This document shows positions 34,500 to 46,182 of a stretch of 64,000 nt of DNA, piece by piece. Positions within the stretch are counted from its first letter, which is position 1. Each line of letters opens with the position of its first letter. Source of the DNA: Sapria himalayana. Its lineage: Eukaryota; Streptophyta; Magnoliopsida; Malpighiales; Rafflesiaceae. The stretch is from positions 1-64,000 of the forward strand of contig JAREIK010005833.1 of assembly GCA_029783825.1 (NCBI GenBank). The letters are read 5' to 3'. A model generated the notes under the pieces. The model did no database searches and was not told the DNA's origin. It was given only the letters and a program-made list of their open reading frames with translations. The translations under genes were made by a program, and so were the position numbers.

Positions 34500-35727
34500 T
34501 GCTAGTGGATTTTGCTTGCGCTCTAGTTGTGCATTAGGAATCATATAATCTGTGTAAGTATTTTTTAGTGTTTCTTGATTTTGAGTTTCCTTCTATTTCT
34601 TTTTTCCATTCCCTTCCTAATTGTACTGTCATAATGTTTATTTCCTATATTGCCCATTCTCTATTTCCCATTCCTTGTTTATATTTATTTATGTTCATAT
34701 CATCTTTAAAGGACCTCTTATTCTGTGCTTTTTCTTCATCATTTCTGTTGAGGGTTATGGAAATTCTTACCTCCATTTCTTCTTTCGAGAAGTCCTCTAT
34801 AACAACTGCCCATTTTTAAATATTTCCTTTTTATTTTCATTTGTGTTTTTGTTTTTTTAGAGAGCTCTTCTATTTTCCTCATCATTTCTCTCCTTTTTTT
34901 CTTCTGAAATTTCTGCAGCCCTAACTTTCTCTTCATTATTGATTTTTTTCATGTATATTTATCTTGTCTCATATCTCACTATTCTATATTACAGTTTGAG
35001 GGGTTGGGAAATGTTTTTTTTTGATATTTAACTATTTCTTTGCTCCATCCAGCCTCTATTTTTCTCTCTTCCATTATATGCAATTCTTTCTCTTTGCTTT
35101 ATACATTATATAGTTATGCATGTTATGTCCCATTTTTTCTGCAAAATGAACAATAAGAAGGAAGGTTTTCTAAGATATCATGTTGCCAGAAGTCTCCTCC
35201 TTTGATGTCACCTATCCATATGCGATTAAGTGGCTGCTCCTATAGGTTTGTTTCTATACATACCATCACCACACTAGGTCTGGAAAGTGTAGTAGTGGCT
35301 CCGTCGAGTAGAAGAGGAGTTCCCAGAATGCTTGTGATGTGGTAGAGAGCATTTTTATTAAAAAATGTATATGTAGCATACAAAATAGATACCATACCGA
35401 GGCCAATGCCAACTCCTCCCTCGTGTTTAAATTGGAAGTCAATTTGAATGTTCTAATGGGATAACCCATGATATACCAGACGCCCTTCAGCCATAAATGA
35501 TGGAAGTACTCTGTGTGGAGCTGCACCAATACGTGTTTTGCATAAATAACATTTATTTTAATGAGCGCCTCAAGCTTTAGAGAGTCGAAAAATGCACGTA
35601 TATCATCAATGCGTGGTTGACCATGAGAGAACTTTCCAACCAGCATGTGTTTATGAGTCTTAGTGAGCATCCGAATGTCTTCGGAAGAAAAGTGTATCAA
35701 GGGTTCCTCGATATTTTTCAGATGCAT
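34500..35727 (-). pseudogene. LINE D ORF1 (DUF4283 + zinc knuckle), broken
   Basis: The N-terminal piece 35727-35266 reads MHLKNIEEPLIHFSSEDIRM, THKHMLVGKFSHGQPRIDD, HVLVQLHTEYFHHLWLKG and VWYIMGYPIRTFKL. This is the DUF4283 domain common in plant LINE ORF1 proteins. A zinc knuckle follows in another frame near 35170-35120 (YCSFCRKNGHNMHN, last cysteine lost). A basic C-terminal piece lies at 34936-34739. The protein would bind LINE RNA to form the RNP. Confidence 0.85.
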
Positions 35728-35925
35728 TTTCGATGAAGATGAAATAAGAAGTAGGGTGTATTTTAATAAATGAGGAAAATGATTTCTTATTATCTAAGAA
35801 ATTCATTCCCTTCAATATGCAATTACATATGGCTTCTTCCTCGCGAAAATTTGTAGATTCTCTCTCTAGAAAGTTAAGTTTCTCTCTCTCATAGTTGAGA
35901 ACAAAGAGAGCATGTTCTTACACTT
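35728..35925 (-). promoter_or_regulatory. LINE D 5' UTR with paired GA boxes
   Basis: On the minus strand two boxes, GAGAGAGAAAC (about 35880-35890) and TCTAGAGAGAGAA (about 35858-35870), precede ORF1. Copies E, G and H have the same pair at their 5' ends. LINE promoters lie inside the 5' UTR, so these are candidate promoter elements. Confidence 0.6.
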
Positions 35926-37989
35926 CGTCTTTTTTTTATTCTTCTTATTCTCTTTACTCACTATAGAAGTTATAATTGGCTTCTTTTTATTCTTCTTTTG
36001 TTTCTTATTCTTCTTATTCTTCTTAGTCTACCAATTTTTTTATTTTTCTTATTCTTTTTATTCTTCTTTTTCTTTTTATTCTTTTTATTCTTTAATTCTT
36101 TATATTATTTATATTATTCATATTGTTATTATTAATTTTATTTTTCTTATTCTTTTTATTATTTTTATTCTTCTTATTTTTCTATTTGTTCATATTCTTC
36201 TAATTCTTTTTATTCTTCATTTTATTATTATTCTTTTTATTATTTTTATTATTTTTATTATTTTTATTATTTTTATTCTTTTTTTTCTTCTTGTTCTTCT
36301 TATTCTTCTTATTATTCTTATTATTCTTATTCTTCTTATTCATTTTTTTCTCATTATTATTTTAAGTCTTCTAATTATTTCTATTCTGCTTATTCTTTTT
36401 ATTCTTATTCTTTTTATTCTTTTTATTCTTTTTATTCTTCTTATTCTTCTTATTCTTCTTATTCTTTTTATTCTTCTTATTCTTCTTATAATTCATATTC
36501 CTTTTATTGTTCTTTTCAAATAAGTCTTCTAATTCTTTTATTCTACTTATTCTTAATATTTTTCTTATCATTATTATTCTTAATATTTTTCTTATTCTTA
36601 TAATTAATATTATTCTTATTATTCTTCTTATTTTTTTTATTAATTCTTATTCTTATTATTCTTTTTTTTCTTTTTATTATTTCTTATTCTTTTACGTCAT
36701 CTAATTCGTTTTATTTTCCTTATTCTTCTTATTTTTCTATTTTCTTATTATTCTTATTATTCTTCATATTTTTTTATTCTTCTTATATTTCTTATTCTTT
36801 TTAATCTTCTTATTTTTCTTATTGTTCTTATTTTTCTTATTCTACTTATTCTACTTATTCTTCTTATTCTTCTTATTCTTCTTATTCTTCTTATTCTTCT
36901 TATTCTTTTTATTCTTATTATTCTTCTTATTCTAGTTATTCTTCTTATTCTAGTTATTCTTCTTATTCTTTTTATTCTACCTATACTTCTTATTCTTCTT
37001 ATTCTTTTTATTCTTCTTATTCATCTTATTCATCTTATTCTTCTTATTCATCTTATTATTCTTATTCTTCTTATTCTTTTTAATCTTCTTATTCTTCCTT
37101 AACTTCTTATTCTTATTATTATTCTTATTCTTCTTTTTCTTTTTATTCTTCTTATTATTCTTATTGTTCTTATTCTTCTCATTCTTCTCATTCTTCTTAT
37201 TCTTATTATTCATCTTATTCTTTTTATTCTTTTTATTCATCTTATTCTTTTTATTCTTCTTATTCTTTTTATTCTTCTTATTCTTCTATGTATTCTAATT
37301 ATTATTTTTTTGTTTATTCATTTTATCCTTCTTATCCTTCTTATTCTTCTTTTTGTTCTTTTTCTTCTAATTTTTTTATTTATTCATATAATTTTTTATT
37401 GTTCTTATTCTTATAAGTCTTCTAATTCTTCTTATTTTAGTTATTTTTTTATTGATATTATTCTTTGTATTCTTATAATTTTTATTATTCTTCTTATTGT
37501 TTTTATTACTCATAATCAATTTATTCTTCTTATTCTTCTAAGTCTTCTAATTCTTCTAATTCTGATTATTTTTTTATTTCTTCTTATTCATTTTATTTTT
37601 TTTATTTTTTTTATTCTAATTATTCTTATAATCTTCTTATTATTTTATTCTTCTCTTTCTTCTAAGTCTTCTTATTCTTATTTTTTTTATTTTTCTTATT
37701 TGTTTTATTTTTCTTATTCTTCTTTTTCTTCTAATTCTTTTTTTTTTGCTTATTCTTATTCTTTTTTTATATTTTTTTCTTATACTCATTATTATTCTTT
37801 TTTTTTATTTTCCTTATTGTACTTATTTTTATTTTTCTATTTATTCTTCTAAGTCTTCTAATTCTTCTTATTATGCTTATTCTTCTAAATCTTCTAATTC
37901 TACTTATACTTATAATTCTTCTTAATATTATTATTCTTTTTTTCTTATTCTCATTATTCTTTTTTATTCTACTTATTATTATTATTATA
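35926..37989 (-). repeat. Microsatellite block, (GAATAAGAA)n on minus; tail of LINE E
   Basis: 2.06 kb of TTCTTATTC-type repeat on +, between the 5' end of LINE D and the 3' end of LINE E. Clean 9-mer runs lie at 36845-36905. A TTATTTTTA 9-mer run lies at 36230-36280. Confidence 0.9.
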
Positions 37990-38016
37990 TTTTAAAGGTT
38001 GTTTTTATTATTATAA

Positions 38017-38035
38017 CCCTCTCTTTTGGCGGAGG
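38017..38035 (-). promoter_or_regulatory. LINE 3'-terminal conserved motif (copy E)
   Basis: Minus strand CCTCCGCCAAAAGAGAGGG, identical to copies A, C and I although the coding parts are clearly diverged. The spacer is TTATAATAATAAAAACAAC. Confidence 0.7.
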
Positions 38036-38700
38036 AATACCATTTTTACAAGCTAATACTACCTGTTCCCCTTTTCCACTTACTTTGCAAAAAATAAACA
38101 AAAAGAGCATAGGCTATCTTAAGGTTGCAATAATGTGTTCTCTCAATTTCCTTCTAAAAGCTGGATATTGAAAAAAATGCTTTCATGCTGGACCAATGGA
38201 TTTGAGCCATACTTTAGAAACTTGAATTCTTTCTAAGCTTTACTTCCGCCATCATCTACTTTTCTATTCCTGAGATACTTCCCCTATCCCCTTTGTCCAT
38301 GCTCCTTCCACCGAGTAAATTCTTTCCTATTCCAGAAAAGTAGGAAAAACAAAAAAACTCAAGACACGCATACAAACACTCACATACAACATACTCTGAA
38401 TTATACTGATATTAGTGTAGATGTCTGGCAGACTGCCTACATATCAACCACAGCTTAAGTTGACCCATATTTGTCAGCTACATACAAATAGGCACTTTAC
38501 AATTTATCCTTGAGTTTATTAACACCATTTTTCCTATCAACTTACCTGTTCAGTTCACAGAAACCTTACCAGTCCAAAATGACAGAAATGTTTCCACTTC
38601 ACTATGCCAACTGACAGCTTTTTCTCCTATGCAAGCCCAACACCCTAAAAACAGACAAAAAATTCCACGAAGCAAAGAATTATACAACACAATTAAAAAA
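38036..38700 (-). other. LINE E 3' UTR
   Basis: About 660 bp of non-coding sequence, shorter than in copies A, D and H. I see no gene or repeat in it beyond the terminal motif. Confidence 0.6.
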
Positions 38701-39420
38701 ATTAATCTTTGCAAATCCTGACGTATGGAAAACCCAGTTCATCTAGCCTTGCCAGGCCTTTGAATTTTTGTGGAACTTTCACTTCTACCATAAACCTGTT
38801 CTCCTATTGACTCTGCCTCCTTGGCTAACCTATCCACTAAGGTATTCGCCTCTCTATATATATGCTTAATGGTTGCATTCCCTTCTTCCATATATTTTTT
38901 TATAGAATCTATATAATCTTCATATTGCTAGAAAATTTAACTCTTTGTTTACTAAGTCAACTAGAAGCTTTGAATCCACTTGAATCTAAATCTCTTTAAT
39001 ATTAAGCCCACTGCAAATTTGTAGACCTTTAATGAGAGTTTGAATCTCTGAATATAGTGTTGAGCAACCTTTTAAATTCATCATAAATGCTTTAAGAACC
39101 TTTCCTTTCGAATCTCTTATAACACCTCCTCCCCAGCTATCCCCATATTTCTGTTAAAGCTACCACTCGTATTAAGAGACAATTTATCCTTCGGAGGTTT
39201 CTCCCACTTGAAGCTTATTTCCCTCAACTCTCTTTCTTTTTTATATGATAAACCCCAGTGATTTATCAAATCTATTACTGGCTTATCTTTTCTTGTTCTA
39301 ACAGGGGTTCCCTCTGAAATACAAGTAATTTCCCTTTTAATATCCTTTAAGATATTTTCTGAGTTCATACGAATATTTTCAAATCTGTTTTTGTTCCTCA
39401 CTTTCCAAATGCACCAGATT
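38701..39420 (-). pseudogene. LINE E RNase H domain, first catalytic Asp lost
   Basis: The piece 39401-39117 has MRNKNRFENIRMNSENILKD, FKWEKPPKDKLSLNTSGSFN and RNMGIAGEE. The NTDGS motif reads NTSGS, which removes the first metal-binding aspartate. After a frameshift the rest follows in broken frames: RDSKGKVLKAF, LYSEIQTLIKGL, IQVDSKLLVDLVNK and IKHIYREANTLVDRLAKEAE (about 38890-38810). Confidence 0.85.
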
Positions 39421-39970
39421 ACTACTATCGGGATGTTTTTCTGAAGCCAGGACTTAACTTTATTCCCAAGACTAGGACTTTGCCAATCCAGTAGTCTATC
39501 TTTAAGCTTCTTTACTTTACTTACATTGACTAATGTAAATCTGGCTCCAGACTTCCTCTGCTATTTTACATGTGGAAAATAAATGATCTGTGCTTTCACT
39601 TTCTGAAAAGTAGCATTCATATTTAGAGGCTATTTTAATCCTTTTTGTTTGTAAATAAATATCCACCGGGGTAGTTTCTTGAAGGGTTCTCCATAGAAAA
39701 AATTTTATCTTTTGTGGAGCATCATTTTCCCATCCCCATTTAAAAATCGGTGACACCCTCCTCTTGTTTCTTATCTGTTCCTTTGTATATTTCAAGGTGA
39801 AAACACTTTGAGGATTGGGAGTCCACTTCCACCCACTCTTATTGAGGTTGGATTGCGATTTTAGAAGATTTTTTTGATTCAATAACATCTTCCATGACCT
39901 TGAAGATTTTTTCTTATTATATTCATTCTCCTAGTTACATTTAGTCCTCATGAATGTTGCCCAAATACCC
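39421..39970 (-). pseudogene. LINE E zf-RVT domain
   Basis: The open piece 39888-39517 reads SQSNLNKSGWKWTPNPQSVF, TLKYTKEQIRNKRRVSPIFK, WGWENDAPQKIKFFLWRTL, then SKYECYFSESESTDHLFSTC. The C...C...DHLF...C residues of the zinc site are partly kept (the CxxC second cysteine reads YF). It lies between RT and RNase H as usual. Confidence 0.85.
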
Positions 39971-41142
39971 TCATTTTCTTACATATTCCACGAACCTTTA
40001 TGAGCCCATGCCCTGGAGGCTACCTCAAGGCTAGTAGAACCCAGCCCCGCCTCTTCCTTTGGATGACATAATGAAGCCCATTTGTGCCAGTGTAGCTTAT
40101 CTTTACCTTTCCGCTTACCCCAAAGAAAATTAGTCATTTCAATCTCCAGCATTTTTATAACTTTTTTCGGGGGGTGAATGACTGATAAGAAGTGGGACAG
40201 TGTGCCCTGTAAAACATGGGAAATAAGTGTAGCTCTTCCTTCAAAACTTAACATATCCTCCTTCCAACCTGCAATTTTGCCTCTCATTTTTTCTAAAAGA
40301 AAGCTAAGATACTCCTCTTTTAATCTTCCTTCATGTATCGAACAACCCAAATACATCAAAGCACCTTTATTTTGATTGAAACCTGTGATCTCTTTAACCC
40401 ATTGAATCGCCTTCTTCGGTGTTTTAGATGACATAATAAATTGGCATTTCTTTTTATTCATACATTGCCCCATCTCCTCCTCTAATATCTACATAAGCTC
40501 CATCAAGTTTATTAAAGACTTAGTGCTAGCGTTTGTGAAAATAATAACATCATCCGCATATGCCAAGCAGCTCACCAGCGGCGTCCCTCTTGGCTGCCTG
40601 AAAGGCAAGATATAACCTTCTTGCATTTTCTTTTTAAGAGTAAGGAGGAGTAATTCCAGATAGATGTTAAAAAGACAAGGAGATAACAGATCTCCTTGTC
40701 TTAATCCTTTTTCTGGCTTAAACTCATCTCCTTAATGACCATTAATTATAATTCTTACCCACACACTTGAGATACATATGAACAACAAATCTATCCAAAA
40801 TTCTGAGAAGCCCATCTTTCTCATGGCATAACATAAAATGTGCCATTCCACCATGTCAAAAGCTTTTGAGAGATCCAATTTAATTGTCACATTATGTCCT
40901 CTAGTTTTAATACCAATATCCCTTATCATTTTAGAGGCTAAGCTTATATCTTCCATCATTATTTTATCTTTCACAAAATCTGATTGCTTAGGAGAAATAA
41001 TATTAGGGGAAATATTACTTAGCCTATTTTGCAAGAGTTTTGCTAAAATTTTATAGCCCGCATTGCACAAGTTAATCGGTCTGAAATCCTCACATGTCTG
41101 TGGATTCTTAGACTTAGGTATTAAGACTATAAAAGAAAGGGC
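39971..41142 (-). pseudogene. LINE E reverse transcriptase, broken
   Basis: The piece 41070-40732 has CNAGYKILAKLLQNRLSNIS, VTIKLDLSKAFDMVEWHIL and FSEFWIDLLFICISSVWVRI. The palm continues in another frame with DEFKPEKGLRQGDLLSPCLF and LAYADDVIIFTNAS (YADD at 40549-40560). The thumb is the open piece 40473-39979 (KKCQFIMSSKT, ALMYLGCSIHEGRLKEEYLS, GRATLISHVLQGTLSHFLSV). The catalytic aspartates are intact but frames change at about 40730, 40490 and 41080. Confidence 0.9.
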
Positions 41143-41700
41143 TCATGCATTAGTAATATCAGCGCCTGCAAAAAAATAAGAGATTGCAAGTTGGAGGTCT
41201 TTCTTAATGATGTGACAAGTATACTGAAAGAAAGCACTATTCCACCCATCTGGGCATGCTACACGGTCTTTATTCAAGCAAAAGACCGCTTTCCTAACTT
41301 CTTCTTCTTCTGGGAATTCTGCCAGCCTTGCATTATCTGCTGCAGTAACTTGACATTTCAATACTTGCAATAATGATCGGTCTATTTGATTTACATTTTC
41401 GGTTAAATGATTTTTAAAGTAATCTTCTATATGACTTATTATTTCTTCTTTTTCTACCAGCCAACATCCTTCCGAATTTTTAATGCATGCTATTTGCCTT
41501 CTTTGAGCTTTGGTTTTGGCCATATAATGAAAGAACTTAGTATTTTTATCGCCTTCTTTCCTATTTATAGCATTTTGGTTTATTTCATATTCTTTCTCTT
41601 TATGCGCAACCTCCTCTTCCGCTAGAATAATCTTCTCATTAATATTACCAAAAGTTTCTTTATTTCATTTCACCAATGTGAACCTTAGTCTGCGTAGCTT
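41143..41700 (-). pseudogene. LINE E linker and RT N-terminal motif
   Basis: The open piece 41523-41143 has MAKTKAQRRQIACIKNSEGC, WLVEKEEIISHIEDYFKNHL, FPEEEEVRKAVFCLNKDRVA, CPDGWNSAFFQYTCHIIKKD and LQLAISYFFAGADITNA. It covers the linker and the NKDxxxGPDGW motif that opens the RT domain (GPDGW here reads CPDGW). Upstream to 41700 the WKQ/KFFHYM part is in a different frame. Confidence 0.85.
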
Positions 41701-42504
41701 TGAAGCTAGCACTTGCAGGGGATTGCCCGATGAAGGTTCTAACCATGATATTTTTACTAACTTTTTGAAATCAGGATGTAAACTCCACATGTTTTGAAAA
41801 TTAAAACTTTTTATTACTTTCTGGCTTTTTCAAAAGGATAATAGCATAGGGCTGTGATCCGAGCATGCTCTTTTTAAATTCCTCAAAGACATTTCTCCAT
41901 GTGCAGCCAGCCATTTGGAATTGTAAAAGATGCGATCTAATCTAGCCCAAATTACTCCTCACTTCTTCCAGTTATTACACCATGTGTAATTTGAACCAAT
42001 AAATTCTACTTCCAAAAGATTTGTATTAGCGATAGCCTCATTAAAATGCACCATGGCTTCTGGATTTAGTCGTCTTCCTCCTAATTTCTCTCTCGGGTAT
42101 CTAATTACATTACAATTTCCTCCGATGATCTAGGGGAGATCTGTTTGGGCTATCCCCTCTATTTCGTTCCAAAGAGACTTTCTTTTTTCTCTGGTATTTT
42201 TTGCATATACAGTAGTAAATAAAGTCTCTGAATTTCCTACTTTAAAGTGTATAAGTTGTTCTGTAGATTTCAAAACTGAAATATCTATGCTTCCATACCA
42301 CATGACCCAAATTTTTTTATTGATATGAGCCATAGCAATATCGAAACCCATTATGTTTTTATAATTTTCTAATTTATGGGTATCTACCATCGGTTTAGAT
42401 ATAATGACTATCTTTGCTTTATGAATTTTTATTAATTTCTTAATCCTATTTAGAGAGGGCTTATTTGCCACCCCTCTAATATTCCAATAGATACAACTAT
42501 CCAT
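41701..42504 (-). pseudogene. LINE E endonuclease, broken
   Basis: ORF2 starts at 42504 with MDSCIYWNIRGVANKPSLNR and stays open to 42130 (KIVIISKPMVDTHKLENYK, KIWVMWYGSIDISVLKSTEQ, TVYAKNTREKRKSLWNEIEG). The catalytic glutamate of the EP motif is K here (SKPMV). The GDFN strand and the YTWCNNWKK...IWARLDRIFYN and ACSDHSPML motifs follow in other frames between 42120 and 41850, with stops. Confidence 0.85.
42497..42504 (-). promoter_or_regulatory. ORF1 stop / ORF2 start overlap (copy E)
   Basis: The minus strand reads ATGGATAG: ORF1 ends T-I-N-G-stop and ORF2 starts M-D-S. The overlap is 8 nt. Confidence 0.75.
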
Positions 42505-43906
42505 TAATAGTTGATCTAGTTGTGCTCTCGTTATGTATTTTGAATGATACTTAATATTTAAGTATTTTTCCTGTTTATCGTAAATTTTATAGAGCTAGAC
42601 TCACTTACCTGAGAACTATTAAAACAAATTTTGCCTAATTGAAGGGCCATGATCTTTGCTTCTTCCATTGCTTCCTTTCTTGTATACAAGTTCCATTTCA
42701 TTATCGCCATTCTTGCATCCTCGTTCAGCTTGAACATGTGCTTACTGTCTTCTATATTTGCTAGAGGGAGATAATCACGGCTCTTAGATTCAAGTTCTAT
42801 TTCAGAAAAATCCAAAACATCCTAATCCATCCAGCTATAATCTGTTTCGTTGTCCATTGTCAATAGGATTCTGCTTGCTTCTTCTAGCCCCCTTACTTCT
42901 CCGGGACTATTTTTTTCTAGGTTTATTTCTTTCTCCCTCCGAAACAACCAACCTTTCACTTATCCTATTCTATTTTTCATCCTCTCCTCTCTCCTCTAGA
43001 AAATTTTTCCTCCTCCACCATTTCCTTAGCTATCTCTTCCTGTATATCATTATTAATTATACTGCTTGAGCTTTCCTTTTGATTCTCCAAGTGGGATTGC
43101 TTCCTTACCCACATCTCAGCCTTTTCACTTCCTTTCCCCTTCACCTCTCCCAAGCTGTCCCTGCCCACCCTACATTCCTCTAAAACGTGCCCAAGCCTCC
43201 TGCAATTTTTATAGAAACTTGGGGCTTGCTCGGGAACAATGTGTTGCCAAAAACCAGCCCCTTCCTCGGTACCAATCCATACTTTCAGTGGGTGCTGGAC
43301 TCCGAGGTTAGTTTTGATACAATTCCTTGCGCCATGAAGTTGTGTCATCGAAGTAGTAGCCTACTCCATAAGCATAGGCTTCCCTACGCATGTCGCAATA
43401 GAGTAGAGTGAAGATTTATTAAAAAACGGCAATCAGAGGTTAGGAAAAAAATGTCATACCGGAGCTATCGGAGCTTCCTCTATGAGAGAGAATTGCATAG
43501 TTCATTTTAGCAGACGCATAGGATATCTAGAGATGAACCATTGCCCTCTCAGCCACATTCTATTGTAATCTCCTTCCTCCATGTATTGAAGGAAAACGTG
43601 TTTCGCGTCATAATCTCCTATTTTTACTATACCTTTGAGCTTGAGAGTATTGAGGAAACCTCGAATATCATCAAATCATGGCCTACCATGAGAGAACTTG
43701 CCCACAAGAATGAGTTTGAAAGGCTCCTCAAATCTCTTGAATTCTGCCTTGGTAATATCACTGCCGGGAATTCATTTTTGCTCCCGAGCTTAAGTAAATT
43801 AGGTGCGGTTTCTTTGAGGACTGAAGCAAATGACTTCTTCTTGGACAAGAAGCCATTATTCTTTATTATGAGATTGAAATCAAGCTTGAAAATGCATGAA
43901 AAGGTA
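42497..43906 (-). pseudogene. LINE E ORF1 (DUF4283 region + zinc knuckle), broken
   Basis: The N-terminal piece 43848-43627 reads MSKKKSFASVLKETAPNLLK, LGSKNEFPAVILPRQ and NSFLWASSLMVGH, after which the frame shifts within the VGKFSHG motif. The middle (43626-43360) is frame-broken. The piece 43348-42977 holds KVWIGTEEGAGFWQHIVPEQ, APSFYKNCRRLGHVLEECRV and a charged tail. The zinc knuckle keeps C, H and C but the first cysteine is lost. The C-terminal piece is 42815-42558. Confidence 0.85.
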
Positions 43907-43948
43907 TTTTCTCTCTCAAAAAAAGACTTTTTCTCTAGAATTTTTTCT
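43907..43948 (-). promoter_or_regulatory. LINE E 5' terminus with GA boxes
   Basis: On the minus strand CTAGAGAAAAAGTC and TTGAGAGAGAAAAT form the two-box pattern seen in D, G and H. The element's 5' end is at about 43948, directly against microsatellite. Confidence 0.6.
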
Positions 43949-46182
43949 TATTTCTTATTATTATTATAATTACTTATATTATTCATGTTTTTCTTATTCT
44001 TCTTAATCTTCTTATGCTTTTTATTCTGTTTATTCTAATTATTATTCTTATTATTCTTATTCATCTTTTCTTATTATTCTTATTATTCTTATTATTCTTC
44101 TAATTCTTCTACTTTTTCTTATTTTCTTATTTTTCTTATTTTTCTTATTTTCCTTATTTTTCTTATTTTTCTTATTTTTCTTATTTTTCATTTTTTTTCA
44201 AATTCTTGTTATTCTATTTATTCTTCTTATTCTTATATTTATTCTTATTATTTTTGTTATTCTTATTCTTCTTATTCTTCATAATCTTTTTAATCTTCTT
44301 ATTTTTATTATTCTTCTTATTCTTCTTATTCTTTTTATTCTTCTTATTCTTTTATTCTTCTTATTCTTCTTTTCTCTTTTTTCTTCTTATTCTTCTTTTC
44401 TTCATTTTCTTCTTATTCTTATTATTCTCCATTTTATTCTTATTATTCTAATTCTTTGTAATCTTTTATTCTTCTTATTCTTCTTATTCTTCTTATTCTT
44501 TTTTTTCTTCTTATTCTTCTAAGTCTTCTAAGTCTTTCTATTATACTTATTTTTCTTATTCTTATTCATATTATTCTTTTTTTTCTTATTATTCTTCTTA
44601 TTCATCTTATTATTCTTATTATTCTTATTATTCTTATTATTTTTATTCTTCTTATTCTTCTATAATTTATATTCTTCTTATTGTTCTTTTCTTATAAGTC
44701 TTATAATTCTTCTTATTCTACTTATTTATAATAATAATATTATTGTGCTTATTCTTAAAATTATTCTTATTATTATGATTCATATTTTTCTTCTTATTCT
44801 TTTTATTTTTCTTATTAATTCTTATTCTTCTTTTTCTTCTTATTATTTCATTTTATTTTAAGTATTCAATTTTTCGTATTCTGTTTATTCTTTTTTTCAT
44901 TTTATTCTTATTATTCTGTTTATTCTATTTTTTATCATATTCTTATTATTTTACTTATTTTTCTTATTCTTATTATTCTTCATATTCTTCTTATTCATTT
45001 TATTCTTCTTATTCATCTTATTCTTCTTATTATTCTTATTCTTCACATTCTTATTATTCATTTTATTCTTATTATTCTTATAATTTTTATTCTTCTTATT
45101 CATATTATTCTTTTTTTTTCTTCTTATTCTTCTAAATCTTCTATTTATTTCTATTATTTTTATTATCTTTATTCTTCTTATTCTTCATATTCTTCTTTTT
45201 CTTCTTATCCTTTTTATTCTTCTTTTTATTCTTATTCTTCTTTTTCTTTCTTCTTTTTCTTCTTATTCTTCTTATTCTTCTTTTTCTTCTTATTCTTCTT
45301 ATTCTTCTTATTCTTCTTATTCTTCTTATTCTTCTTATTCTTATTCTTCTTATTCTTCTTATTCTTCTTATTCTTCTTATTCTTCTTATTCTTCTTATTC
45401 TTCTTATCTTCTTTTTTTCTTTTTTTTTTTTCTTCTTATTCTTCTTATTCTTCTTATTCTTCTTATTCTTTATTCTTCGTATTCTTCGTATTCTTCGTAT
45501 TCTTCGTATTCTTCTTATTCTTCTTATTCTTCTTATTCTTCTTATCCTTCTTATTCTTCTTATCCTTCTTATTCTTCTTATCCTTCTTATTCTTCTTATC
45601 CTTCTTATTCTTCTTATCTTCTATCCTTCTTATTCTTCTTATCCTTCTTATTCTTCTTATCATTCTTATTCTTCTTATCCTTCTTATTCTCTTATCCTCT
45701 TACTTTACTTACTCTTCTTATGCCTTCTTATTCTTCTATTCTTCTTATTCTTCTTATCTTCTATTCTTCATTTCTTTTTTTCTTTTCTTTTTTTTTCTTC
45801 TTTTTCTTCTTTTTCTTCTTATTCTTCTTATTCTTCTTATTCTTCTTATTCTTATTTTCTTATTTTTTTCTTATCTTCTTATTCTTCTTATTTTCGTATT
45901 CGTATTCTTTCGTATTCTTCGTAATTCTTCTTATTCTTCTTATTCTTCTTATTCTTCTTATTCTTCTTATTCTTTTATCTTCTTATCTTCTTATCCTTCT
46001 TATTCTTCTATCCTTCTATTCTTCTATCCTTCTATTCTTCTTATCCTTCTTATTCTTCTTATCCTTCTTATTCTTCTTATTCTTCTTATTCTTCTTATCC
46101 TTCTTATTCTTCTTATTCTTCTTATTCTTCTTATCCTTCTTATTCTTCTTATCCTTCTTATTCTTCTTTTTCTTCTTCTTTT
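43949..46182 (-). repeat. Microsatellite block, (GAATAAGAA)n on minus; tail of LINE F
   Basis: 2.2 kb on +. The half next to LINE F (45170-46175) is the cleanest 9-mer in the window, with long exact TTCTTATTC runs (45280-45400, 45920-45970). It has sub-blocks of variants: TTATTTTTC (44125-44190), GTATTCTTC (45475-45515) and alternating TTCTTATCC/TTCTTATTC (45540-45690 and 46030-46160). The half far from LINE F is much more degenerate. Confidence 0.92.

Larger units (their letters stand above)
29385..35925 (-). mobile_element. LINE D: full-length but heavily decayed L1-type element (second subfamily)
   Basis: A 6.5-kb copy with recognisable 5' UTR, ORF1 (DUF4283, zinc knuckle), endonuclease, RT, zf-RVT, RNase H and 3' UTR. 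It is AT-rich and has many frameshifts. Catalytic sites are lost in the endonuclease (SDH reads SDN) and in RT (YADD reads YENN). Its ORF1 is closest to copy G, and its 3' end has diverged from the motif seen in A/B/C/E/F/H/I. It is flanked by microsatellite on both sides and is probably the oldest copy. Confidence 0.9.
37990..43948 (-). mobile_element. LINE E: near full-length L1-type element (third subfamily)
   Basis: A 5.96-kb copy with 5' GA boxes, broken ORF1, the ORF1/ORF2 overlap, endonuclease, RT with intact YADD, zf-RVT, RNase H and a 3' UTR with the conserved motif. Protein motifs differ from both A/F/H and D/G, so it is a separate subfamily. The endonuclease EP motif and the first RNase H aspartate are changed. 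Both ends meet microsatellite. Confidence 0.92.

Noticed and set aside
45170..46175. CRISPR-like array
   Set aside because: The repeats are contiguous 9-mers without unique spacers, and the context is a plant genome.
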